Origin: W1P20-047 sp051878795
Lineage (GTDB): Bacteria; Actinomycetota; Coriobacteriia; Coriobacteriales; Eggerthellaceae
Direction: 5' to 3'
Assembly (NCBI GenBank): GCA_051878795.1
Contig: JBJEKU010000055.1
Span: 1-14,138 of the forward strand
Length of the DNA stretch: 14,138 bases
Under the pieces are notes generated by a model, which searched no databases, had not been told where the DNA came from, and saw only the letters and a list, made by a program, of their open reading frames with translations. The translations under genes and the position numbers were made by a program. Of this stretch, positions 4,871-13,500 are shown one piece after another. The number at the start of each line of letters is the position of its first letter. Within the stretch, counting starts at the first letter, position 1.

Positions 4871-7800
4871 GTGAGCGCACCAACCCTAATCGTCGGCGTC
4901 GGAGGCGCTGGCGCGAACATCGTAGGCAGGGTCATGGACCTGGTAGGCGATGACCGCCGGGCAAACGTTGCCTTCGTCGTATTCGACACCGATGCCAACG
5001 ACCTTCGACTGCTGAAGGAAAAGCATCCCAATCTGCAGATTATCCAAACCTCGCCGCAGATGACCGTCGAGGAATGCGTCGCCTCGTACGACGGCATGGA
5101 GGAATGGTTCCCCTCCCACCCCGTACTCAATCCCAAGGACCTTACCCAGGGCGCCGGCCAGGTCCGCGCGATTTCCCGCTTGTCCTTCGAAACCGTGCTG
5201 GTCGACGGCAAGATCGAGCCCCTGCACGAAGCAATCAGGTCCCTGCACGGCATTTCCGGCGACGACATGGCCCAGGCGGTTCGCGTGGTCATCTGCGGAA
5301 CCATCGCAGGCGGCACCGGTTCGGGCCTGATCCTGCCGCTGGGCCTGTACCTGCGCAATTACTTCAAGACCGAATACCATAAGAACAGCGTCATCATCCG
5401 CGGCCAGTTCATCCTGCCCGACGTGCTGACCTCCACCGTCATCCGCAAAGACGAACGCCAGAGGCGCTTCCTGGAAGCCAACGCATACGCCACCATCCGC
5501 GAAATCGACGCGTTCATGCGCAAGGGCGACGGCTTCAACATCGACGACGACTACGATGCGGTAACCGCCGACATCCCCATCCCGGGCACCAACCGCCGCG
5601 AGACCTATCCGCCGCTTCTGCCCTACGACTTCATCTTCATGACCGATGCGCAGAACTTCGACGGCAAGACCTTGGACGACAAGGAAACCTACTACGACTA
5701 CATCGCGCTGTGCATCTACGCCCAGTCGCTCACGCCGGTGGGTTCGCGCAGCAATTCCGCCGAGGACAACCTGATCCGCGAAACCATCCGCTCCAACGGA
5801 CGTTCCCGCTACTGCGGTTCGGGCGTTTCCAAGATCGTCTATCCCTTCGAAGACGTCCGCGACTACGTGGCCTTCGGCTGGGCGCAGAAGAACATCGCCG
5901 ACGAATGGCTGAAGGTGGACCAGGACTACCTCAACGAGATCCGCGAATGCGAGATGCGCGGCCAGGATGCGCCCACCAAGTGCGATTTCTACGTGTCCCA
6001 GGTGAACCAGCTGGCCAAGAACAGCCGCTTCTTCGAGAAGATCCTGCGACAGACCAAGCGCGTCTACCAGGGCACCGATTCCATGGACACCGTGGAAAGC
6101 AACGCGGACCTGTACGTGAATGCCCTGGTGGAAGACGCGACCGAGCGCCTGAACGCGGACCGCAAGTTCGCCGCCGCCATGGAAGAGGTCAGCGCCACCG
6201 AAGTGATCAACACCGACCAGGAGCCCGCCGGCATCATCAGGGCCGCAAGCGACTACTACGCCGCAGCGATCGACCTGCAGAAGGTCGCCGACGAAGTGCG
6301 CGGCATGTTCCCCTACAACATCGCATCCTCACTGTTCGGATCGCTCGACGCGACGCGCCGCATGGAGCGCCCCCGCAAGTCCGACATCGAAAGCTGGCTG
6401 GTGGACGAAAAGGGCGAGAGCCTGCACCCCGCCGCGGCACGCTACGTGCTCTACGAGGCACAGCAGCGCCTGGAGGAAAAGAAGACCGAGGTCACCAACC
6501 TGTACAAGACCGCCAGCGAGGAAATCAAGGAATTCCTCTCCGACGAGCACTTCGATTTGGAGGAAACCGCCGAGCGCGAGGGATTCAGCCAGCGCGTCGA
6601 GATGCTCGCAAGGGGTTCGGCCGTCAGCGCGAGCTGGTACCAGGGCATGACCAAGAAGGTCAATTCCCTGGTGAAGAAGAACTCCGAGGCCGTGGCAGGC
6701 GGTGAAGGCCTGAAGGACCTGTTCGCCGACGTGGAGGACTTCTGCGAGAACGTGCAGCTGCACTACATCAACAGCTCCTTGGCATACGTGCTTGATGAGG
6801 CCGTCAAGTTCATCAAGGGCATCCTGGAATCCTACGACCTGTTCTACGGCCAGATCAGCCGCCAGGCAGCCCTGCTTCAGCAGCGCCGCGTGAACATCTC
6901 CGACAATCCCGCGTACAACGCAACCGGCAAGGACGCCAACAAGATCCTGTCATCTGCCGTACGCTACGTCTGCGCCGACCGCGAATGCCTGGACCGCATC
7001 GATAGGCAGTGCGTCTGCGTTTCCAACGCGGCCAACATCCCCAGCGAGGTCTGCCAGAAGATCTACGTCGCGGTCATGCGCTTCAACGAAATGCGCCGCA
7101 ACCGCCTGGCAACCGGCGCATCCGAAGGCGAGGCCAACGCCAAGGCATCCACCTACTTCGCGGGCGCCTTCGAGGAAGCCATCCTGGACTACTGGAGGAA
7201 CAACCTGCTGGAGGGCCCCTACGGCCACCTGATCGACATGGACATCATCGACGCCATGCGCACCGAGGGCATCTACCGCGACAACCTGGACGGCAACGAC
7301 GAGCTGAACAGGTACGCCGAAGACGTCTTCAAGGAAGGCGACATCCTGGCCGTGCCCATGATCGAGAATCCCCGCGGATTCAAGCCCCGCGTCATCAAGT
7401 CCTGCCTGTACTCGCCCGAACTGGCCGCTTCCGGCGACGCCAACAAGGTGCGCTTCGTGCAGCATGTCTTCGGCACCTACAACGGCATCGAGGACGAGGT
7501 CTGCCCCAAGAACGAGATCCTGGTCTACAAGTCGGTCTACGGCCTGAGCGCCAACCAAATCCCCAAGTTCATCCCCACCGGCTCGCTCAATTCCGGCGCC
7601 CAGGGCGGCAACTACTACAAGTCCTACATGGACCTGATCGGCCAGCTGGGCCCCGACAGCTCCAAGAACAAGGAGCTCACGCCCCATCTGGACATGAGGT
7701 GGCACTGGCCCTTCAGCTTCCCCAACCTGGACAAGGACGAGGAACGCCGCCAGAAGAACAACGTGGTCCGCGCATTCGTCTACGGCCTGGTTTTCGAGAA

Positions 7801-8515
7801 GATCACCGTACGCAACGCCGTGCCGCGCGACATCTACCAGCTGGAACTGGAATTCGCCACCGACGGATCCCGCGCATCCAGCCTGCACGACTTCATCGTC
7901 AGCAACGGAACCCCCTGCGACTACTTCTGGGAGATCTTCAACGGCCTGAACGTCAACCCGCCCTTCGTCAACGCGCTCATCGAGGCGAGTGAGAAGTCGC
8001 TCATCGAGGAAGCCCAGCTGAACCACACCAGCGTGGAGAACTGCCGTCTGGTCTATCATCTGGGATGCACCGCATTCGGCAACCAGACGAAGAAGTCCAA
8101 GTTCGTCCTGCGCGAATTCGGCCCCGAACGCCGCAGCATCTTCGAGATCCCGCTGCTGTACAAGGTGAGCGCTCCTTTGAACGCCGCGCCCTTGAACCAT
8201 GCGCGCGACATCCTGTTCGCAGTGTTCGAGGTTGTGGAGAACTACTTCTCCGCCTTCATCCCCAAGGTGGACCTGGACGGCGTGCTCGCAACCTTCTTCG
8301 AAGAGCAGTACCGCCTGATGGAGGAGAACCTGCGCATCCTGAACGAGAACGGATTCGAAGGAATTTACCGCGAGGCCTTCGTGAACGAGATCCGCGCAGA
8401 GGTCAAGCGCTGGTTCCGCAACGCCGAATGCATCCCGCACGGCAAGTCCGACGAATTCGCCGAGCTGGTAACCGAATACACCGACTATTGGGAAGGGAAT
8501 CGCACGGAAAACTAG
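4871..8515 (+). CDS. Tubulin/FtsZ-like protein with long C-terminal region (Tubulin_2, FtsZl-1 class)
   Basis: 1214 residues; GTG start with AGGA (4861-4864) six bases upstream. The N-terminus TLIVGVGGAGANIVGRVMD (5-23) matches the first phosphate-contact loop of tubulin/FtsZ, and FVVFDTDANDL follows as the second strand. GTIAGGTGSG (143-152) is the tubulin signature loop that holds the nucleotide phosphates. Together these identify the Tubulin_2 family. The tubulin-like part probably ends near residue 350. I see no clear FtsZ-type NxDxxD T7 catalytic loop in the expected region after the helix starting YYDYIALCIYAQ, so polymerisation-coupled hydrolysis may be altered. The remaining roughly 850 residues are mostly charged and helical in appearance, with no recognised domain, no signal peptide and no TM helix, so the protein is cytoplasmic. 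It is far longer than FtsZ (about 350-400 residues). Context links it to three membrane proteins. Predicted role: membrane-associated assembly or remodelling (inference). Confidence 0.93.
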   Translation: MSAPTLIVGVGGAGANIVGRVMDLVGDDRRANVAFVVFDTDANDLRLLKEKHPNLQIIQTSPQMTVEECVASYDGMEEWFPSHPVLNPKDLTQGAGQVRAISRLSFETVLVDGKIEPLHEAIRSLHGISGDDMAQAVRVVICGTIAGGTGSGLILPLGLYLRNYFKTEYHKNSVIIRGQFILPDVLTSTVIRKDERQRRFLEANAYATIREIDAFMRKGDGFNIDDDYDAVTADIPIPGTNRRETYPPLLPYDFIFMTDAQNFDGKTLDDKETYYDYIALCIYAQSLTPVGSRSNSAEDNLIRETIRSNGRSRYCGSGVSKIVYPFEDVRDYVAFGWAQKNIADEWLKVDQDYLNEIRECEMRGQDAPTKCDFYVSQVNQLAKNSRFFEKILRQTKRVYQGTDSMDTVESNADLYVNALVEDATERLNADRKFAAAMEEVSATEVINTDQEPAGIIRAASDYYAAAIDLQKVADEVRGMFPYNIASSLFGSLDATRRMERPRKSDIESWLVDEKGESLHPAAARYVLYEAQQRLEEKKTEVTNLYKTASEEIKEFLSDEHFDLEETAEREGFSQRVEMLARGSAVSASWYQGMTKKVNSLVKKNSEAVAGGEGLKDLFADVEDFCENVQLHYINSSLAYVLDEAVKFIKGILESYDLFYGQISRQAALLQQRRVNISDNPAYNATGKDANKILSSAVRYVCADRECLDRIDRQCVCVSNAANIPSEVCQKIYVAVMRFNEMRRNRLATGASEGEANAKASTYFAGAFEEAILDYWRNNLLEGPYGHLIDMDIIDAMRTEGIYRDNLDGNDELNRYAEDVFKEGDILAVPMIENPRGFKPRVIKSCLYSPELAASGDANKVRFVQHVFGTYNGIEDEVCPKNEILVYKSVYGLSANQIPKFIPTGSLNSGAQGGNYYKSYMDLIGQLGPDSSKNKELTPHLDMRWHWPFSFPNLDKDEERRQKNNVVRAFVYGLVFEKITVRNAVPRDIYQLELEFATDGSRASSLHDFIVSNGTPCDYFWEIFNGLNVNPPFVNALIEASEKSLIEEAQLNHTSVENCRLVYHLGCTAFGNQTKKSKFVLREFGPERRSIFEIPLLYKVSAPLNAAPLNHARDILFAVFEVVENYFSAFIPKVDLDGVLATFFEEQYRLMEENLRILNENGFEGIYREAFVNEIRAEVKRWFRNAECIPHGKSDEFAELVTEYTDYWEGNRTEN

Positions 8516-8548
8516 AGGGCCTGCCCACCGCATGCTTTCTAGCAGACG

Positions 8549-10558
8549 ATGATCATGAAGACGGTTTTATTCATAGAAGAGAAGTCCCAGAACCAGCACG
8601 AGGACCTGATCGAAACCTATAGGGAGTACTCGGGCCTGTTCGTGCAGTGCCTCGAGGCCTTCGATATCCACGTGTGCCCTTGGAACCCGGACGAATATTC
8701 CATTTCCAAGGCAGTGCCGGATCTGCTTCGCATCGTCGACAGGTCCACGGAATGGCGCGCCATCGTTGCTGCCGACTTAAGCTTCGGCTGCGGCAAGCAG
8801 CGGGGCGCAGCCGCCGTGGGCAACCCGTTCGACCTGTACGACCTGGACCAGACCGAAGACGGCGCCTTCATGGACAGACGCGCCATCGTGGACCCCGAGC
8901 CCGTCGTGAGGTTGAGCAGGATGCTCGGCGGCGTCCCGCGCGCCTTCCGCAACAGGACCTTCGTGCGCGAGGACTATCCCGACCTGCCCGAAGACGAAAT
9001 GCCCGATTTCTCCGACAGCGAACCTTTGATGGAGCGCTACCACCTGGGCTGCGTCCGTCCCGCCGAAATGCTGTTCGTATCCCCCCGCAACAGGAACGAC
9101 GAGCTGCTGGTATCCGACAACGGACGCTGCTCGGGATCCTTGGCCAACGCCGAATACCTGCACTGGAGCTTTGCCGAATGCGCCGGCTTCGCCGACAGGT
9201 CTCGCTTCGTGGTGGTGGACCGCAGCCTCCCCCCGTGCATCTCGCACGGACGGGACATGCTTCAGTTCTGGATGACGGTGATGGCGCTTGCCACCTACGA
9301 CCCCAACAGGGGCTCTTTGCAGTTCGGCCAGCTGTACCGCGCCGAAGTCGAATTCGATGAGGAGGAAATCCGCAGCAACCTGATCAGCCACTACGCCGAT
9401 TGCTGCCAGGTGAGGGACAAACTCAAGGAACGCATGGTCGAGGTGCGCCGCCTGCGCATCCCCAGCGAGACCGAAAAGGCCTTCCTACCCGATTTCCGCA
9501 AGGAAATCCATCTCACCTTCAACCTCCTGAACTCGGAGAAGATGTATCTGGATGCCAAGCGATTCGGCCTGTTCAGCAACATCCCCACCGAAGACGAAAG
9601 CGAATACGCAGGCCAGAAACGCCGCATCAAGAAGGAGGCCGAGACCCTCTTCCGCGAACCCAAGCGCGCCCTGCGCCAGGCGGAAGACGAATTCCAGACC
9701 TTCGAGCTGCCGAGCGACGAAGAGATCCTGCGCAATCCCATGAACCGCCATACCACCGACCTGCTGGTTACGGAACTGGAGCAGATCGAGGAACGCATCT
9801 CCATCGCCAACCCCATGGCGAGCTTGAACTGCGAGGATCTGGACGAAGAGGTGAAGGACGAGGAAAAGGCGATCAAGCACCGCTTTCGCCACAGGGTGAG
9901 CCTGACCACCATCGCGCTGGCGCTGGGCATCACAGCTGCCACCATCTTCGTGGGCTACGCGCCCTTCATCTTCGGGCTCACCAGCTCCATCACCTTCAAC
10001 CTGCGCGCGCTTATCGCCACCGCGGTGATGATCGTGGTGATGGTGGGCATCTGCATGCTCGACCTGAAGGCGCAGAAGAAGCTGCTCGACGCCAAGATCG
10101 GCTCCTTCAACAAGAAGATCACCTCCATCATCGAGGGCCTGCATCGCAAGTGCGACCAGATCGGAAACCGCATGTCGGATTTCGCATCCTTCAGGAGGGG
10201 CTGGTATTACCTGAAGAAGAACGACGAGACCCCCAAGTTCGTCGGCAAGGAAGAAGAGTACCTGGCCAAGAGCCACGCGGACCTGTGCGTGGAAATCGAC
10301 CGCATCCAGGCCGATGCCATGTTCAGCCAGCGTTACGAAGACGCCTACCGGGCGCGTTCCTACATGTCCTGGAACGCAGCCGACGACATGGTCAAATCCG
10401 GGCGCGTCTACAACTTCAGCCTGAGCGCGGAAGACGCGACCGCGCGCTACAACACCGCCATCGACGGCGCAGCGCGCACCAGGGTCCCGTTTTCCGCAAT
10501 CGTCTCCCTTGACGTTATGCCCATCAATCCCGTTACGATCGGAAGGGTGACGCGATGA
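8549..10558 (+). CDS. Two-helix membrane protein of the tubulin-like operon, unknown function
   Basis: 669 residues, no family recognised. The first 290 residues look like a globular cytoplasmic region (MKTVLFIEEKSQNQHEDL...). A helical, charged stretch of about 290-449 follows. Two TM helices at about 452-473 and 485-504 form a hairpin with a short loop. A helical C-terminal part follows (KKLLDAKIGSFNKKITSIIEGLH...), so both ends should be cytoplasmic. The layout resembles a membrane-anchored scaffold. ATG codons at 8549 and 8555 are in frame and neither has a strong Shine-Dalgarno, suggesting translation partly coupled to the upstream gene, whose stop is 33 bases away. Its stop overlaps the next start in ATGA. 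Likely partner of the tubulin-like protein by context only. Confidence 0.88.
   Translation: MIMKTVLFIEEKSQNQHEDLIETYREYSGLFVQCLEAFDIHVCPWNPDEYSISKAVPDLLRIVDRSTEWRAIVAADLSFGCGKQRGAAAVGNPFDLYDLDQTEDGAFMDRRAIVDPEPVVRLSRMLGGVPRAFRNRTFVREDYPDLPEDEMPDFSDSEPLMERYHLGCVRPAEMLFVSPRNRNDELLVSDNGRCSGSLANAEYLHWSFAECAGFADRSRFVVVDRSLPPCISHGRDMLQFWMTVMALATYDPNRGSLQFGQLYRAEVEFDEEEIRSNLISHYADCCQVRDKLKERMVEVRRLRIPSETEKAFLPDFRKEIHLTFNLLNSEKMYLDAKRFGLFSNIPTEDESEYAGQKRRIKKEAETLFREPKRALRQAEDEFQTFELPSDEEILRNPMNRHTTDLLVTELEQIEERISIANPMASLNCEDLDEEVKDEEKAIKHRFRHRVSLTTIALALGITAATIFVGYAPFIFGLTSSITFNLRALIATAVMIVVMVGICMLDLKAQKKLLDAKIGSFNKKITSIIEGLHRKCDQIGNRMSDFASFRRGWYYLKKNDETPKFVGKEEEYLAKSHADLCVEIDRIQADAMFSQRYEDAYRARSYMSWNAADDMVKSGRVYNFSLSAEDATARYNTAIDGAARTRVPFSAIVSLDVMPINPVTIGRVTR
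10555..10558 (+). other. ATGA stop/start overlap coupling the last two genes
   Basis: TGA of the two-helix membrane protein gene (10556-10558) overlaps ATG of the next gene (10555-10557). A second in-frame ATG follows at 10558. GGAAGGG at 10541-10547 is a good ribosome binding site for either, seven or ten bases away. This indicates translational coupling and fixed stoichiometry. Confidence 0.85.
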
Positions 10559-13500
10559 TGTCATTCCTCGTCTGCGGCATTCTGCTCGCAGTGCTCGTTG
10601 CCCTGTTCTGGGCGACATTCAGCAGAGCATCCTCCCCGGAGCGGCGCCCCGCGCAGGTGCTGCTGCCCCCCATTGCGCTCATCCTCTCCGTCGTGCTGCT
10701 CGCGCTGTTCGGCTACGCCGACAGCGCCGCGAAGGATGCCTGGGTGATGGCTTCGAACAGCTTCGAGCCGCTCCGAGGCGTGAACGCCCTCTTCCCGCGT
10801 GCCATCGCGATCAATGCGCTGTTCGCCTTCACCTTCCTGTGCGTGAAGCTGGTCTACCTGATGGTGGTCTCGCTGCTTCCCGACAAGGGCTTGGTGCTGC
10901 TCAGCCACCTGTTCGCCTTCGCGTACGAGATGGATGACGAAAACCGCTGGGTCCTGAAACGCCGCTTCCTGGGCACGAAGAAGCTCTTCCGCAAGATGTT
11001 CATTGCGGTACTGGTGCTGAGCACCCTGTTGTTCGTGCTCACGGCTATCTTCCCGCGCCTGTTCGGCACTATGTTCTTCCCCGCCTTCGCCATCATCGCA
11101 TTCGGCGAGGTTGTGAGCTTCCTTTCCGGCCTGGAGCCGAAGGATAAGAACAGCGACGCCGTGGAGTTCATCGACGACGGCAGCAAGCGCTATTCCATCT
11201 ACCAGAACCTGATGAAGGTCTACGAGAACTACCAGGACCGTATCCTGTATTCCGACGTGCTCAACCACGGCTACTTCTCGCAGATCAACAGGGACGACAT
11301 CATCGGCCCCCTGGAAGCCGACAAGGACCGCCTGAAGCGGATCGCTGCCGGTTACCTGAAATCCCTCAAGAGCCTCCATCACGATATCGACGCCGACATG
11401 GCCATGGGCATGGTAGGCCTGCTCGAAGGGAAGAACACCCTGTTCGCCACGCCCTTCTACCGCGACTACACGGATTACTTCGCACTCCCCTTGGTACGCA
11501 CCCTCATGCAGGGCAACAAGGTGGTCGTCATGTACGGCGAGGACATCAGCGAGGCAGACCTGCAGGATTGGTTCCGCGAATCGCTCACCGTCATCTGCGG
11601 CGTCGAGAGCATTTGGCGCCTGGGCAGCCTGCGCAACAAGAAGGTGGATGATCTGGACGTGGCCTTCATGAGCATGTCCGACGCGAACAACCTGGATTTG
11701 ACGCGCGCACTCGCCCGCCGCCAGAACCGCATCGCCATGGTTGCCATGTTCAACCCCTCGGTTTCTTTCGCCACTTCGCAGATCGGCTTCGGCATCCTCG
11801 CCCGCCGCCTGGCCGCTTTCGGCAAGGTGGTTTACTGCGCATTCGACAGGAACACCAACGGGCTGGTCGACGCCCTCTCCCATTCGCTTTCCACGCCCTT
11901 CTGCGAGGTCTGCCCCACCATCAGCTCGCGTGGGGAAACCTGCAGCATGATCTGGAAGGCCGAAGACCCGCAGGGCACGAGCCTGCATCACCAGCTGTAC
12001 GGCAATGTGGCGCAGTACCTGGGCCTGGGCACCGAACTGGGATCGATCGCGCTGCGCTACGACGTGGACAAGGTCACCTGGCTCAGCTCCAAGAACGTCC
12101 CCATCAACGACGTGCGCTGGATCGCCCTGCAGTACTACCGGCAGATCTGCGAGTTCGCAAACCTGCCCACCGCGGCATGGTCCATCGACGGCCGCTTCAG
12201 CTTCCAGGACAGCCTGTGGAGCCAGCGCAGGGAAGACCGCGCGTTCCTGATCGTGGAAGACGAGTCCTGCAACTCCTTCGAGATCCTGCGCCAGTTCAGC
12301 ACACGTGCCTGCAGCAATTCCTTCATCAACGTGATCTCGCCCGACTACCTGCTGCGCGACTATATGTCCGATAACTCCCAGCTGCTAGTGCGCGATTCCA
12401 AGGCGATCCCCCGCATCGTCCCCGACTACTCGCTGGGCCTGCGCAACGTGGCGCTTTCCGTGTTCGCGCGCCTGGCGCAGGAGCCTATGGACCTGCGCGA
12501 CATCCGCAAGCAGTTCGAGCTTGCCGAAATCGAAACGCAGGACATCCGCGCTACCCTGTGCCAGCTTGCGCTGAAGTACATCGTCCCCGAATCCACGCGC
12601 GAGATCGTGTCGGAATGCCTGCTCGAGGAAACCGTACACGAAAGCATCGACCCCGAAAGCCTGCGCTACCTGGACCGCACCCAGATCCGTCTAGTAAAGG
12701 GCTGCGAACTGCACCGCTACTGCGAGACCATCCTGCGCAACGCCTTCTATGTCTGCGAAGACGAAAGCATCGACAAGCGCGTGCTGGGTTCGTGCCTGTA
12801 CGGCCACGTCTACCAGAACATGGTGCCCGGGCAGTTCGTGTCCCTGGAAGGCAGATACTACGAGGTACTGGACATCACAGTATCGTCCCGCAGCACCAGC
12901 CGCGTAGCGCTGCGCCGTGCCGCCGACCACTTTTCCAGAAGGCGCTTCTACCGCCAGGTCAAGGAAGTGCGCCTGGGAAACTGGGACGCCTCTTCGCGTT
13001 GGCACAGGACCCGCTCGTATTCAGGCGTGAACATCCAGGCCGCCGAAGTGGACGTGAGCGTGCGCACCGAAGGCTATGCCGAAATGACCAGCCGATCCGA
13101 CTTCCGGACCGCGCGCTACGTGGGCTTGAGCCACATCCCCAACCGCGAGTACTTCAAGAAGTCCGCCCTCAAGATATCGGTCGACGGAGCGTCCACCCAG
13201 GTTGTGGCCACCCTCACCGTGCTGTTGGGCGAACTCATTGCCACCATGTACGCCGATAACGCCCAGTACCTGCTCATCGGCAGCACCGCCGCCGAGCGCT
13301 GCGACTGCCCACGCGGTTCCTACGTGCGCATTTCCAGCGAGGAAAGCGCCTTGGACCCCACCTGCATCTACGTCTTCGAGGACAGCAACATCGACCTGGG
13401 CCTGATCGATTCCTTCGACAGGAACGTGGTCCACTTCCTGGAACTGCTGCAGGACTTCCTGGTCTGGCATTCCGACAGAATGGCGCGCAAGAACGTCGTC

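Noticed and set aside
3274..5358. A 694-codon open frame on the minus strand, rich in Gly, Val, His and Asp
   Set aside because: It is antisense to the vWA gene and the start of the tubulin-like gene, both with clear domains and ribosome binding sites. Long antisense frames are expected in GC-rich DNA; it has no recognisable domain.
6950..8533. A 527-codon minus-strand frame opposite the tubulin-like gene
   Set aside because: Its composition (VGV, DQ, AVHL repeats) is the usual shadow of a plus-strand gene with G/C-ending codons; it has no motif and no independent start signal.
10561..11991. A 476-codon minus-strand frame rich in Glu, Gln and His
   Set aside because: It is antisense to the helicase-like gene, whose TM helices and coupling to the upstream gene are clear.
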